From assembly GCF_001854245.1 (NCBI RefSeq), contig NZ_CP015381.1, positions 3,445,001 through 3,509,000 of the forward strand: DNA of 64,000 nucleotides, in the 5' to 3' direction. Made by a program: the position numbers and the translations under genes. The notes beneath the pieces are model-generated. The model searched no databases. It worked only from the letters and a program-made list of their open reading frames with translations, and was not told the DNA's origin. Of this stretch, positions 53,531-63,733 are shown in pieces; the stretch's first letter is position 1; every line of letters begins with the position of its first letter. Source of the stretch: Desulfococcus multivorans (lineage in GTDB: Bacteria > Desulfobacterota > Desulfobacteria > Desulfobacterales > Desulfococcaceae).

Positions 53531-55990
53531 TCAGATCCTGGAGCGATAGAGCCGCAGGCTGTTGGTAACCACCGTGACGCTGCTGAAGGACATGGCCAGT
53601 GCTGCCATGATGGGGTGGAGGTCCCGGATGAAGGCAGGCAGAACCGTGACCGTATGGAGGGCTCCGGCCGCCACGGGGATGAGGAGGATGTTGTAGAAAA
53701 AAGCCCAGAACAGGTTCTGGCGGATGGTCGCCAGGGTGGCCCGGCTGAGCCGGACTGCAGCGGGAACGCCGTTCAGATTTCCGCTGGAGAGGATCACGTC
53801 GGCCGCCTCGATGGCGACGTCGGCGCCCCGGCCCAGGGCCAGGCCGACGTCCGCTCCGGCCAGGGCCGGGGCGTCGTTGATGCCGTCCCCCACCATAGCC
53901 ACCCTGTGTCCGGACGCCCGGAGCCGTTTCACCGCGTCGGCCTTCTCCTCGGGCCGGACCTCCGCCACCACGTCGTCCATGTGGACCTGCGCGGCGACGG
54001 CCATGGCCGTCTGCCGGTTGTCACCGGTGAGCATCAGGATCCTCAACCCCTGTGCCTTGAGAGTGTCCACGGCTTCGGAGGCTTCCGGTCGCAGGGTGTC
54101 CGCCACGGCGACAACGCCGGCGATCCGTCCCGCCTCGCCAAGCATCATAACGGTCTTCCCGTCCTGCCGCAGCCGGTCGATGGTTTCCCGGGCCGGGGAG
54201 AGATCGACGTCGGCTGATTCGAACCATCCGGGTTTTCCCAGACGCCAGTGACGGCCGTCCACGGCGGCCTCGACGCCCATACCGCCGAAAGCTTTGAAAG
54301 CCGTGGGGTCCGGAATGTCCATGCCCCGGTCCCGGGCTGCCTGAACGATCGCTTTTCCGATGGGGTGCTCGGAGCCCTTCTCCACGACGGCCAGAAGCCG
54401 CAGCAGGGCATTCTCGTCCGAAACGGCGGCGGTATTATCGACCACCACGAGATCCGTCACTCTGGGAACCCCCTGGGTCAGGGTGCCGGTCTTGTCGAAG
54501 ACGACGGTGTCGATGCGGGAGAAGATCTCCAGGGCCTCGCCGTTTCGAAACAGGATCCCCTGTTCGGCGCCCTTGCCGGTGCCGGCCATGACGGCCGTCG
54601 GGGTCGCCAGCCCCAGAGCGCAGGGACAGGCGATGACCAGCACCGCCACCAGGCGGATCATGGCCGGAACGAACGTCCCGCCCACGGCCCACCAGAGAAC
54701 GAAGGTCGCCAGGGCGACGGCGATCACCGCCGGAACGAACACTGCGGCCGTCCGGTCGGCGAGAGCCTGAATGGGAGCCTTGCTGCCCTGAGCCTCCTGC
54801 ACCAATCGGATGATCTGGGCCAGAGCGGTCTCCCGCCCCACCCGGGTCGCCTGAAAGGCGAGCATCCCCTCACGATTGAGAGTCCCCCCAAAGACGGTGT
54901 CGCCCGGCTGTTTGTCCACGGGAATCGCTTCGCCCGTCAGCATGGACTCGTCCACGGCTGACTGTCCGGCGGTGACCACCCCGTCCACGGGGATCGATCC
55001 GCCGGGCCGGACGCGGATCTCGTCTCCCGCCGCCACCCTGGCCAGAGGCACCTCCTGCTCGACGCCGTCCCGGATCACCGTCACCGATTTGGGTGTCAGG
55101 TCCATCAGCTTGCGGATGGCCTGTCCGGTCCGGCCCTTGGTACGGGCCTCCAGCATCTTGCCGAGCTTGATCAGGGTGATGATGACGGCCGAGGTCTCGA
55201 AGTAGACATGGTCCCCCAGGGCGGGGATGATCAGCACCGCCAGGGAATAAAAATAGGCGGTGGAAGATCCCATGGCCACCAGAACGTCCATGTTGGCCGT
55301 TCGATTCTTCAGGTTTTTCCAGGAGCCCACGTAATAATCCCATCCGGTATAGAACTGGACGGGGGTGGCCAGGGCCAGAAAGAGCCAGTTGACCCACGCC
55401 CCATGGCTCCAGGATCCGGTCAGACCGAAATCCCGGGCCATGCTCAAGACGAAGAGCGGGGCGGCGAAAAGTACGCCGATCCGGAATTTCCGGGTCTGGT
55501 CCCGGATCTCCGCGGCCCGGGCCGCCTGCTCGGCGTCCTCCACATCGGCAGCGTCCGCACTCTCATCGGGAAGGAGGGCCGTGAAGCCGGCCTTTTCGAT
55601 GGCCGCAGCCATTTCCTCGAGGGTGGCGAGTTCCGGCAGATAGGTTACTGAAACCCGTTCGGCGGCGAAATTGACGGATGCCGCCACGACGCCCGCCACC
55701 TTTCGGCTCAAGGTCCGTTCGATGGTCATGGCGCAGTTGGCGCAGGTCATACCGGTGACGGGAAATTCGGCCCGGGTGGTGACCACGGAAAATCCCGCCT
55801 CCCGGATCTTCTTCACTATCCGTTCCAGCGTGACCTGCCCGGGATCGAAGGTCACCCGTGCCCGCTCCGAGGCGAAATTGACGGCCGCCTCCGAAACCCC
55901 CGGCAGCCCGGCGAGGGTCCGTTCGATGGTCATGGCGCAGTTGGCGCAGGTCATCCCCGATATGGGCAGGGTGATGCTCTGTTCACTCAT
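53531..55990 (-). CDS. copA: copper-translocating P1B-type ATPase
   Basis: The 819-aa inner-membrane pump has two N-terminal heavy-metal-binding domains, each with GMTCANC (C15/C18 and C83/C86). Eight membrane helices follow, with the CPC motif in [12 protein letters not shown], the phosphorylation motif DKTGTLT, and the hinge [14 protein letters not shown] and duplicated HMA domains point to Cu(I) export from the cytoplasm. I start at ATG 55990; the frame runs 27 codons further but overlaps copZ. It lies 8 bases after copZ and is surely cotranscribed with it. No CueR/CsoR regulator is encoded nearby. Confidence 0.93.
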   Translation of the reverse strand: MSEQSITLPISGMTCANCAMTIERTLAGLPGVSEAAVNFASERARVTFDPGQVTLERIVKKIREAGFSVVTTRAEFPVTGMTCANCAMTIERTLSRKVAGVVAASVNFAAERVSVTYLPELATLEEMAAAIEKAGFTALLPDESADAADVEDAEQAARAAEIRDQTRKFRIGVLFAAPLFVLSMARDFGLTGSWSHGAWVNWLFLALATPVQFYTGWDYYVGSWKNLKNRTANMDVLVAMGSSTAYFYSLAVLIIPALGDHVYFETSAVIITLIKLGKMLEARTKGRTGQAIRKLMDLTPKSVTVIRDGVEQEVPLARVAAGDEIRVRPGGSIPVDGVVTAGQSAVDESMLTGEAIPVDKQPGDTVFGGTLNREGMLAFQATRVGRETALAQIIRLVQEAQGSKAPIQALADRTAAVFVPAVIAVALATFVLWWAVGGTFVPAMIRLVAVLVIACPCALGLATPTAVMAGTGKGAEQGILFRNGEALEIFSRIDTVVFDKTGTLTQGVPRVTDLVVVDNTAAVSDENALLRLLAVVEKGSEHPIGKAIVQAARDRGMDIPDPTAFKAFGGMGVEAAVDGRHWRLGKPGWFESADVDLSPARETIDRLRQDGKTVMMLGEAGRIAGVVAVADTLRPEASEAVDTLKAQGLRILMLTGDNRQTAMAVAAQVHMDDVVAEVRPEEKADAVKRLRASGHRVAMVGDGINDAPALAGADVGLALGRGADVAIEAADVILSSGNLNGVPAAVRLSRATLATIRQNLFWAFFYNILLIPVAAGALHTVTVLPAFIRDLHPIMAALAMSFSSVTVVTNSLRLYRSRI

Positions 55991-55998
55991 GACGCCCC

Positions 55999-56205
55999 CT
56001 ATGGTGCCGGCGGGTAGTTGATCTCCCTGAGTCGTGCGACGATGTCGGCCTCGGTGGCCGGTTTCTCCCACTCGACCGTCACCGTCCTGTCCCCGGGATT
56101 CCCCTCCACCCGAACGACCCCGGCAAGCTCACCCAGTTCATTCCGAATGGCCGCCGTGCAATGGCTGCAAGAGATATTGGGAATTGAAAAGGTCTTTTTT
56201 TCCAT
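55999..56205 (-). CDS. copZ: heavy-metal-associated domain protein, CopZ-like copper chaperone
   Basis: The 68-aa single HMA-domain protein has the metal-binding motif C13-S-H-C16 ([10 protein letters not shown]) and the ferredoxin-like fold wording [16 protein letters not shown]. The usual MxCxxC has isoleucine-serine before the first cysteine (NISCSHC). It would carry Cu(I) to the ATPase encoded 8 bases downstream. AAAGGAG precedes ATG 56205; the longer open frame upstream has no sign of being coding. Confidence 0.87.
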   Translation of the reverse strand: MEKKTFSIPNISCSHCTAAIRNELGELAGVVRVEGNPGDRTVTVEWEKPATEADIVARLREINYPPAP

Positions 56206-56342
56206 GTCCCGCTCCTTTCCGTTCCAAAGTCGTCCTGCCGTGAAACACAACAAGACGGATACCTTATCAACATAATGCACGACTCACCGTTGTCCACGAG
56301 AGAAATTTCCGGAACGCGGCCGTTAACGCCGCTGGGGAGCGG

Positions 56343-57182
56343 CTACCGGAGAGCGGCCCCCCCGTCGTGAAGCGCCGGGCACCGTCGCCGATAATAGGCC
56401 TGGGCCTTCTCCAGGGCCGCCGGATCGTCCACGCCCATGGTTTCCATCTCGTCCTCGGCCAGGACAAACCCCACCCGGAGCCCGTCGGCGTTCATGTATT
56501 CGATGATATCCGTCAGGAAATATTCCCGGATGGTCGTCAGCCGCCCGTCCCGTTCTTTCTCGACGCACTGGGGACGGGATTCGAGCACCGACAGATACGT
56601 CGTCAGCACCCCCCGTCGGACGGCGTAGATGCCGGCGTTGCAGACCTCCAAAGCCGTCCTTGCAGCCTCGGAATACTCCCGCCAGTACTTCCATTCCACA
56701 ATCCTCTGCACCTGTTCCCCATCGATCTCGAGGACCCCGTACTGCTTCTTGTCGGCCGGACGAAATCCCAGCGCCACCATGTGGTGGGTATCGAGCTTGG
56801 CGATCAGCGCCCTGTAGGTCTCCGGCCGGACAAAAGGGACGTCTCCCATGGTGATCAGGACCCGGTCGGCGGTCTGGGCCTCGAGGAAGGCCCGGACGGC
56901 CAGAAGCGCCCCGCCGGTCCCGTTCAGGGTCGGCTGCAGGCAGTAGGTCAGGGCGAAGTTCCGGGTCGCCGTTTTGACATCGTCGCACCGGTAATGTACG
57001 ATCACCGCCTTTTCCCCTTCGGGCAGAGAGCGCAGCACATGGACCAGCATGGGCTCCCGCCCCTCGAACCGGCTCTTTTCAGGGATGAGGGGCAGCAGTG
57101 TCTTGTTGCCATCGAAATCCTTCATGCGGCTGCCCCGGCCGGCAGCCATCACGATGGAGACAATATTTGAATCAGGTGTCAT
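56343..57182 (-). CDS. GlmU/NTP-transferase-type nucleotidyltransferase
   Basis: The 279-aa protein has the nucleotidyltransferase motif VMAAGRGSRM with the conserved lysine in KTLLPL (11-31), then TYCLQPTLNGTGGALLAVRAFL and VLITMGDVPFVRP, the pattern of UDP-GlcNAc pyrophosphorylases. The left-handed beta-helix acetyltransferase half of GlmU is absent, so it is a stand-alone sugar- or alcohol-phosphate nucleotidyltransferase. The nucleotide and substrate are not certain. GGAGG precedes ATG 57182, 18 bases after mnmG, suggesting cotranscription. Confidence 0.82.
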   Translation of the reverse strand: MTPDSNIVSIVMAAGRGSRMKDFDGNKTLLPLIPEKSRFEGREPMLVHVLRSLPEGEKAVIVHYRCDDVKTATRNFALTYCLQPTLNGTGGALLAVRAFLEAQTADRVLITMGDVPFVRPETYRALIAKLDTHHMVALGFRPADKKQYGVLEIDGEQVQRIVEWKYWREYSEAARTALEVCNAGIYAVRRGVLTTYLSVLESRPQCVEKERDGRLTTIREYFLTDIIEYMNADGLRVGFVLAEDEMETMGVDDPAALEKAQAYYRRRCPALHDGGAALR

Positions 57183-57200
57183 GGTTCCTCCAATCAAAGG

Positions 57201-59207
57201 TCAGACCTCCCGGTACGGCCCTTCCGGGGGACGTGACCGCAGGTCGACGGATGGGATTCCGGAAGACGTGCATCCCTTCTCCCCGGCATTTGGTTTCTCT
57301 GAGACATTCGCGTCCGGTCGAGGCACATCGGCGGACGCTCCGGCGGCCCGGACGGCGATCATGACGACCGAAATGGCCGAAGGGGTGATGCCGTCGATGC
57401 GGGAGGCCTGGCCCAGGGAGGCGGGCCGGATCCGTGTCAGCTTTTCCCGGAGTTCGTTGGAAAGCCCGTGAACGCCTCCGTAGTCAAACCCTTCGGGAAT
57501 CCGCATCGCCTCCAGGTGCCTGAATCGTTCGATTTCCCGTTGCTGGCGCCGGATATAGCCTTCGTACTTGACCTCGATTTCAACCTGCCGCGTCGTCTTC
57601 TCCGTCAAGGGGATGGGGGGCGGAGCGAAAGTCTTCACCGCGCCGTAGTCAAGCTCCGCCCGTTTCAGGAGCTGGTCCATGGGCATCCCGTTCTGAATCG
57701 GCGGGGTCCCCCGGGCGGCCAGGAATTGGTTGACGGCCGGCACCGGCTTGACCACCGCACGTCTCAGCCGCTCGATCTCCGCAGCGATACAGGCCTTGCG
57801 GTCGCGGACCTCCCGGACCGCCGCCGCATCGATCAGCCCCAGGTCGTGGCCGATCTCCATCAATCGGATATCGGCGTTGTCCTCCCGGAGCATGAGCCGA
57901 TACTCGGCCCGCGAGGTAAACATCCGGTAGGGTTCCCGGGTCCCCCGGGTCACCAGGTCGTCCACCATAACCCCCATGTAGGCCTGGGACCGATCCAGGA
58001 TGAAGGGCGGCCGCCCCATGATCCGGCAGGCGGCGTTGATGCCGGCCCAGAGTCCCTGGGCTGCCGCCTCTTCATACCCCGATGTCCCGTTGATCTGGCC
58101 GGCCATGTAGAGCCCCGATATCCGCTTGGTCTCAAGGGTCGGTTTGAGCTGAACCGGGTTGACGTAGTCATATTCGATGGCATAGGCCGGCCGCATGATC
58201 TCGGCCGCCTCCAGGCCCGGTACCGATCTGACCAGCCGGATCTGAACCTCGAGAGGCAGACTGTTGCCCAGTCCGCTGGCATAGATCTCGCGGGTATCGA
58301 CGCCCTCCGGCTCGAGGATGACGTGGTGACGGCTGCGATCCGGAAACTTGACGACCTTGTCTTCGAAAGAGGGACAGTAGCGGGCGGAGGCTCCGGTGAT
58401 TCGCCCCCCGTAAAGGGCGGAATGCCCGAGGTTGTCCAGAACGATTTTCCGGCTCTCCTCGGTGGTGTGCCCCATGTAGCTGGGCAGATGCGGTATTGAG
58501 ACCGTCCTGGTGGCAAAGGAAAAGGGCGTCACGGGCCCCGGGGCCGGGTCCTGCATGTCGAACCGCTTGAAATCGATGCTGTCCTGGTGAAGCCGCGGCG
58601 GTGTTCCGGTCTTCATCCGACCCACCTCGAATCCGAGATCCCGGAGTTGCCGGGCCAGGCCTTCGGCGGCGAATTCCCCCGCCCGACCGGCCGGAATCTG
58701 CTGAAATCCGATGTGGACCCGACCGCCCAGAAAGGTCCCGGTGGCCAGAATGACGGCCTTCCCCCGATACCCGAAACCGGTCTGGTCCATCACGCCGACG
58801 ATGCGTTCATCCGCCACCACCAGGCGTTCGACCATGGCCTGTTTGAGGTCGATGCGGGACTCGGCCTCGATAGCCTGTTTCATGGCCATGTGGTAGCGCT
58901 TCTTGTCGTTCTGGGTCCGGGAGGATTGGACCGCCGGCCCTTTCCTGGTGTTGAGCAGCTTGTAGCTGAGGGCTGTCCGGTCGGTGACGCGGGCCATCTC
59001 GCCTCCCAGGGCGTCGATCTCCTTGACCAGCTGTCCCTTGGCCATGCCGCCGATGGAGGGGCTGCACGGCATGGCCGCCACCTTGTCCAGATCGATGGCC
59101 AGCAGCAGGACGTCGAGGCCCATGCGGGCCGGCGCCAGGGCGGCCTCGCATCCGGCGTGCCCCGCGCCGACCACGATGACATCATAGGGTTTTTCGTAAA
59201 GGGTCAT
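57201..59207 (-). CDS. mnmG: tRNA uridine-5-carboxymethylaminomethyl(34) synthesis enzyme MnmG
   Basis: The 668-aa FAD enzyme modifies wobble uridine 34 of several tRNAs together with MnmE. It shows the FAD motif [12 protein letters not shown] near the start, [37 protein letters not shown] and [17 protein letters not shown]. The family usually ends near the SAISVV motif at about 620-630 aa. Here about 48 extra residues rich in Pro, Gly and Ser follow ([16 protein letters not shown]...). I start at ATG 59207 ([14 protein letters not shown]); the frame extends 34 codons upstream without family similarity. It lies downstream of sat but after a terminator. Confidence 0.94.
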   Translation of the reverse strand: MTLYEKPYDVIVVGAGHAGCEAALAPARMGLDVLLLAIDLDKVAAMPCSPSIGGMAKGQLVKEIDALGGEMARVTDRTALSYKLLNTRKGPAVQSSRTQNDKKRYHMAMKQAIEAESRIDLKQAMVERLVVADERIVGVMDQTGFGYRGKAVILATGTFLGGRVHIGFQQIPAGRAGEFAAEGLARQLRDLGFEVGRMKTGTPPRLHQDSIDFKRFDMQDPAPGPVTPFSFATRTVSIPHLPSYMGHTTEESRKIVLDNLGHSALYGGRITGASARYCPSFEDKVVKFPDRSRHHVILEPEGVDTREIYASGLGNSLPLEVQIRLVRSVPGLEAAEIMRPAYAIEYDYVNPVQLKPTLETKRISGLYMAGQINGTSGYEEAAAQGLWAGINAACRIMGRPPFILDRSQAYMGVMVDDLVTRGTREPYRMFTSRAEYRLMLREDNADIRLMEIGHDLGLIDAAAVREVRDRKACIAAEIERLRRAVVKPVPAVNQFLAARGTPPIQNGMPMDQLLKRAELDYGAVKTFAPPPIPLTEKTTRQVEIEVKYEGYIRRQQREIERFRHLEAMRIPEGFDYGGVHGLSNELREKLTRIRPASLGQASRIDGITPSAISVVMIAVRAAGASADVPRPDANVSEKPNAGEKGCTSSGIPSVDLRSRPPEGPYREV

Positions 59208-59282
59208 ACCGTCTTTCCATCCCCCGTTCGGCGCCGGGTCGCCCATGCCTCCGGGCGGGAGCCGTTCGGGGTGCGTTCCACG

Positions 59283-59316
59283 AAAAAAGGGGAATGCCCC
59301 ATTCGGCACCCCCCTT
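59283..59316 (-). terminator. rho-independent terminator after sat
   Basis: On the minus strand AAGGGG plus GGTGCC pair with GGCATT plus CCCCTT, using two G-U pairs possible only in this orientation, and are followed by six T residues. It lies about 50 bases after the sat stop and before mnmG. A second small hairpin (TAACCG/CGGTTA, 59334-59349) lies between. Confidence 0.7.
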
Positions 59317-59362
59317 CGGTGTTTCTCGTTATCTAACCGGATTCGGTTACGGCGTCATCGCA

Positions 59363-60634
59363 TCAGGCGCCGTCGGCCGCCTTGTGGGTCTTGATCTCGA
59401 CCTTCTCTTCCAGGCCGGCGTAATACTCGCGCAGGATCTCAAGAACCTCCTCACGCCCGAAGTGATCGGGGATCGGGGTGCCCTCGGAGAGGCCCTTGCG
59501 GAGCTTGGTGCCGGAGAGCAGGACACGGTCATCCTTGCCGTGGGGGCAGGTCCTGAGGGAGGCCATGCCGTCGCACTTGTGGCAGTAGAAGGTCCAGTCG
59601 ATCTTCAGCGGCGTGCAGATCAGCGCTCTTCCCGGTACGGGGCAGGTATCCGCGGCATATGGGATCTTGTCGAAGATGGTCTGGGCTTCGAACATGCCGT
59701 AGAAGTCGCCGACGCCGGCGTGGTCGCGGCCGATGATCATCCGGGAGACGCCGTAGTTCTGGCGGAAGGTGGCATGGAGGAGCGCTTCGCGGGGACCGGC
59801 ATAGCGCATGTCGAGCGGGTAGCCGCCCTGCACGACCTTGTCCTGCACGAAGTAGCCCTTGACCAGGGCGTCGATGCATTTCACGCGCACCTCGGCGGGG
59901 ATGTCGCCGGGCTTCAGATTGCCCACCAGGGAGTGGATGTATACGCCGTCACAGACGTCGATGGCGATCTTGGCCAGATGCTCGTGGGAACGATGCATGG
60001 GGTTGCGGAGCTGGAGGGCGGCCACCTCTTTCCATCCCCTCTCATCGAAGATCCTGCGGGCCTCGGCGGGGCGCTGATAGACCTCGGCATACTTGGTCGG
60101 ATATTCGCCCTCGCTCAGTACCCTGACAGGTCCGGCCAGGTTGTATTTGCCCTGGGCCATGACCATCTGGACGCCGGGGTGGTCTTCCAGGGCCTTGGCC
60201 ATGAAATCGCCCTTGGAGTCCTCGCCTTCGCCCTTGTAGACCGTCTCGCACTCCCACCGTTTGTCGGCGTCGGTCATCTCGTATTTCTCGGTGATCTTCA
60301 TGGTGGCGTAAATCTCACCATCGTTCACCAGGGCGACCTCGTCGCCGATCTTGACGCTCTCGTCATTGGTGTCGAGGGTCACGGGAACCGGCCAGAAGGT
60401 CCCGTCGGCCATCAGAAAGTTTTCACAAACACCTTTCCAATCCGCCTTGGTCATGAAACCGTTCAGCGGGCTGAAGCCGCCGATACCCATCATGATCAGG
60501 TCGCCTTTGGCGCGGGCGGAAATCTCGATTTTTTTAAGCCCCTGGGCCTTTTTCTTTTCACTTTCCAGAGCAGCGCCTTCCAGCAGGCAGCAGACCAACC
60601 CTTTTCCTCCATGAGGCGGTACGAGTTCGGACAT
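59363..60634 (-). CDS. sat: sulfate adenylyltransferase (ATP sulfurylase), dissimilatory type
   Basis: The 423-aa enzyme activates sulfate with ATP to adenosine 5'-phosphosulfate in the cytoplasm, the first step of dissimilatory sulfate reduction. The nucleotide-binding motif [11 protein letters not shown] (208-218) and [10 protein letters not shown] are present, as is a metal-binding cysteine/histidine patch ([19 protein letters not shown]) found in sulfate-reducer enzymes. The N-terminus [17 protein letters not shown] and length agree with Desulfobacterota sequences. AAAGGAG lies before ATG 60634. aprBA and the qmo genes are not adjacent. It has its own terminator and is divergent from the acyl-CoA ligase gene. 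Confidence 0.95.
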   Translation of the reverse strand: MSELVPPHGGKGLVCCLLEGAALESEKKKAQGLKKIEISARAKGDLIMMGIGGFSPLNGFMTKADWKGVCENFLMADGTFWPVPVTLDTNDESVKIGDEVALVNDGEIYATMKITEKYEMTDADKRWECETVYKGEGEDSKGDFMAKALEDHPGVQMVMAQGKYNLAGPVRVLSEGEYPTKYAEVYQRPAEARRIFDERGWKEVAALQLRNPMHRSHEHLAKIAIDVCDGVYIHSLVGNLKPGDIPAEVRVKCIDALVKGYFVQDKVVQGGYPLDMRYAGPREALLHATFRQNYGVSRMIIGRDHAGVGDFYGMFEAQTIFDKIPYAADTCPVPGRALICTPLKIDWTFYCHKCDGMASLRTCPHGKDDRVLLSGTKLRKGLSEGTPIPDHFGREEVLEILREYYAGLEEKVEIKTHKAADGA

Positions 60635-60925
60635 CCTTTCAGTCTCCTTTCAAAAAGGTTTGTAGTATATAAGTCACCCGTCGCCGGTGACCTCGAAGCC
60701 AACCTATACGAAGCGGCATCCTTCGTGTCTTTCCATAAGGAATCACAATTAATCCGGAAAAAGAGATTTGTCAAGTTTAATCAAAACACCACGACAAATC
60801 CCCCTCCTGAAGGACGGCGGCGCGACGCCGACTTTCGACCCGCGTCAAGATTCGCTTGGAATAACCCATCGGCCATGATATAGGTCTAAATGTTTTGGGA
60901 AAAACATACCATTTTAGGAGGCAAG

Positions 60926-62602
60926 ATGACAGTCAGGAAGATAGAACGGACCCCGTCGGCCTACGATTATCCGCTGCTGATCAAGAATCTGCTCCGACCT
61001 CCCATGAGATATTTCCCTCACCGGGAAATCGTCTACAAAGACCGGGTCCGTTACACCTACCAGGACCTCGACAGGCGGATCGCTCAGCTCGCCCACGCCC
61101 TGAACCGTATCGGCGTCCGGAAGGGGGAGACCGTCTCCGTGATGGAGTGGGATTCCCACCGCTACCTCGAGTGCTTCTTCGCCATTCCCATGATGGGCTG
61201 CGTCCTCCATCCCATCAACATCCGGCGACCCCCCGAAAGCCTGGTCCACACCCTCAACCACGCTGAATCCCGGGTGATTCTGGCCAACGCCGATTTCTTC
61301 CCGGCCCTCGAATCCATCAAGGACCGCCTGGACGGCCCCAAAACGATCATTCTCATCACCGACGACGGCATCTTCCCCGAAACCGCCCTCACCGTTATCG
61401 GGGAGTACGAATCCATGCTGACCCAACATGACGACGTCTTTTCCTTTCCCGATTTCGACGAAAACGCCATGGCGTCCATTTTCTACAGCACCGGCGCCAC
61501 CGGCTCCCCCAAAGGCGTCTGCTTCAGCCACCGGCAGCTCGTCCTGCACACTTACGGCGTCATGGCCGGCCTCTGTGCCTATGGTTTCCATCCCTCGGTC
61601 AACGCCGACGACGTCTACATGCCCCTGACGCCCATGTTTCACGTCAACGCCTGGAGTCTCTTCTACCTCTTCACGCTCCTTGGCGCCAAGCAGGTCTATC
61701 CGGGCAAATACGACCCCAAGGCCATCCTGGACCTGATCGTCCGGGAGGGGGTCACCTTTTCTCACTCCGATACCCCCATGATCCACACCCTCGTCAACTG
61801 CCCCGATATCCGCGGATTCGGTCTCACGGGATGGAAGGTGATCGTGGGAGGCGCTCCGCTGTCCAAATCGGTCTGCCGGGCGGCGCTTTCCCTCGGCATC
61901 GACATCTGTTCGGTCTACGGCATGGCCGAAACCGGGCCTCTGCTGGCGGCCTCCCTTCTCAAGCCGGAGATGCGGTCGTGGGATCCGGAGCGGCAGGTGG
62001 ACGTCCGGTGCCGAACCGGAATTCCCTCCCCGATGGTCGATATCGAGGTGACGGATATCAAGGGAACGCCGCTTCCCCACGACGGCAAGAGCATCGGCGA
62101 GGTGGTCCTTCGGGCGCCGTGGCTGACCCAGGGATATGCCAAGGATCCCGAAAAAAGCGAAAAGCTCTGGAGCGACGGATGGCTCCACACCGGAGACATC
62201 GGCTTTATCGATGCCGACGGGTATCTTCAGATCACGGACCGGACCCGCGACGCCATCAAGGCGGGGGGGGAATGGATCGACACAATGGCCCTGGAAGATC
62301 TGATCTGTGAGCACGAGGGGATATCCGAGGCGGCGGTGGTCGCCGTTCCCGACGAAAAATACGGGGAGCGCCCCATGGCCTTCGTCGTTCTCAAGGAAGG
62401 TTACAGAGACCGGATGACCGAGGAGGATCTCAGGGAGTTTCTATCGGCGCGGGTGAAAGCGGCCGGCCTTCCCGGAAGGGGTATCCCCGACAAGATCGCC
62501 TTCGTGGAGACCATCCCGACCACCAGCGTCGGCAAAATCAGCAGAAAGCAGCTGCTCGAAAAGCAATCCCCGGTGCCCTTCGATCTGAAAAACGGCCCCT
62601 GA
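60926..62602 (+). CDS. AMP-forming acyl-CoA synthetase/ligase
   Basis: The 558-aa adenylate-forming enzyme joins a fatty or other carboxylic acid to CoA using ATP. Motifs are YSTGATGSPKGVCFSH (phosphate loop), VYGMAETGPLL, TGDIGFIDADGYLQITDRTRDAIKAGGEWI and the C-terminal lysine context TTSVGKISRKQLL. The wording is closest to medium/long-chain fatty-acid ligases. TAGGAGG just before ATG 60926 decides the start; the frame opens 12 codons earlier. It would feed acids into beta-oxidation in an organism that completely oxidises organic acids. Confidence 0.9.
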   Translation: MTVRKIERTPSAYDYPLLIKNLLRPPMRYFPHREIVYKDRVRYTYQDLDRRIAQLAHALNRIGVRKGETVSVMEWDSHRYLECFFAIPMMGCVLHPINIRRPPESLVHTLNHAESRVILANADFFPALESIKDRLDGPKTIILITDDGIFPETALTVIGEYESMLTQHDDVFSFPDFDENAMASIFYSTGATGSPKGVCFSHRQLVLHTYGVMAGLCAYGFHPSVNADDVYMPLTPMFHVNAWSLFYLFTLLGAKQVYPGKYDPKAILDLIVREGVTFSHSDTPMIHTLVNCPDIRGFGLTGWKVIVGGAPLSKSVCRAALSLGIDICSVYGMAETGPLLAASLLKPEMRSWDPERQVDVRCRTGIPSPMVDIEVTDIKGTPLPHDGKSIGEVVLRAPWLTQGYAKDPEKSEKLWSDGWLHTGDIGFIDADGYLQITDRTRDAIKAGGEWIDTMALEDLICEHEGISEAAVVAVPDEKYGERPMAFVVLKEGYRDRMTEEDLREFLSARVKAAGLPGRGIPDKIAFVETIPTTSVGKISRKQLLEKQSPVPFDLKNGP

Positions 62603-62621
62603 TCCAGGCCGGCATTGAAAC

Positions 62622-63593
62622 TCATGAAGGGGTACGAACCGTCAATCCCACGGTCAGGCGGCGACGCAGCCGGAACCAGAGGTTGAGGAGCCAGACCGCC
62701 GCCACAGCGCTGATCAGCCTCGGCACCCAGAGCCAGAAGGCCCCGATCCCCAACGGCAGAAACAGGGCCGGGTCCTCGATTACGGCGTGGTTGATGCCGA
62801 TGGAAAGATGAAGCCGGGTCAGTTCGTCCGCCGCAAAGTCGTTCTCCTTGGCCTCCTCGACGATGACCGCGGCACCGTAAGTGATGCCGAAGAGACAGGC
62901 GGTCAGCCACAGCATGCCCACCCGCCCATCGAGCCCCATGAACCGGATGACGGGCTGAAGCAGCGTGATGAGGTGGGTGATGAGCCGGAAGGCCTTCATG
63001 ATCTCCAGGACCACCATGATGGCGGTAATGACGGCGAGGATCTTGACGCTGAGCCATCCCATCCGGAGCGCCCAGTTCCCGAGAATGTCGAGAAACGGTC
63101 CCGCGGTGCCCGGGGTCGTCCCGCCGGAGAGGACGACAGTGGTGTCGGAGGGGAGAAACCGCGCCGTCACCATGACCGTGACGATGCTGGCGCCCAGGCG
63201 GAAGGCCGTGGCAATCCCGGGATGGATGCCCGAGCGACCCTGAATGATCCCCTCCTGGATCAGGTTGTGTGAAATCAGAAGAAAAATCGCGACGAGGGTC
63301 ATCTGATCGAGGGTCATGGGCAGAACCGTCATGGCGGCGACGGCGCCGTATATTCCCGTCAGCATGCCGATGATCAAGGGAAGCGCGGCAACGGCCGGAA
63401 GGCACAGCACCGCCATGAGCGGCGTGAGCAGAAAGTCGATTCTGCCGATGACGCCCCCGGCGTCCAACAGCAGCGTCAGGAAGGAAATGGGAATCAGAAT
63501 CTTCAGGATCCACAAAAATCCGAAAACCCCTTTTCTAACCCCCGCTTTTGCGGCGGGCCACAGTCTCGCTGTAACATGCATCATCAACGACAT
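62622..63593 (-). CDS. nucleoside-recognition (Gate) domain membrane protein
   Basis: The 323-aa integral membrane protein has about eight hydrophobic segments arranged as two Gate-domain repeats (GVFGFLWILKILIPISFLTLLL near the start, LSVKILAVITAIMVVLEIMKAFRL in the second half), with an intervening loop (HNLIQEGIIQGRSGIHPGIATAFRLGAS). This domain occurs in nucleoside transporters and in SpmA/SpmB and FeoB; the substrate is unknown. I choose ATG 63593 with AAGGG five bases upstream; a TTG lies one codon before it. It is convergent with the acyl-CoA ligase, 19 bases apart. Confidence 0.82.
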   Translation of the reverse strand: MSLMMHVTARLWPAAKAGVRKGVFGFLWILKILIPISFLTLLLDAGGVIGRIDFLLTPLMAVLCLPAVAALPLIIGMLTGIYGAVAAMTVLPMTLDQMTLVAIFLLISHNLIQEGIIQGRSGIHPGIATAFRLGASIVTVMVTARFLPSDTTVVLSGGTTPGTAGPFLDILGNWALRMGWLSVKILAVITAIMVVLEIMKAFRLITHLITLLQPVIRFMGLDGRVGMLWLTACLFGITYGAAVIVEEAKENDFAADELTRLHLSIGINHAVIEDPALFLPLGIGAFWLWVPRLISAVAAVWLLNLWFRLRRRLTVGLTVRTPS

Positions 63594-63733
63594 CAACGCC
63601 CTTTCGTACGAGCCCTTATCGGACTATATTCTCCGGAGCGACGGCGATAGAGGACAGGAAACAAGCGCCGCGCGCAACCGCGCGGACGCATCTTTCAAGC
63701 CCATCGGTTAGACCGGACGTGTTGAAACAGTTC

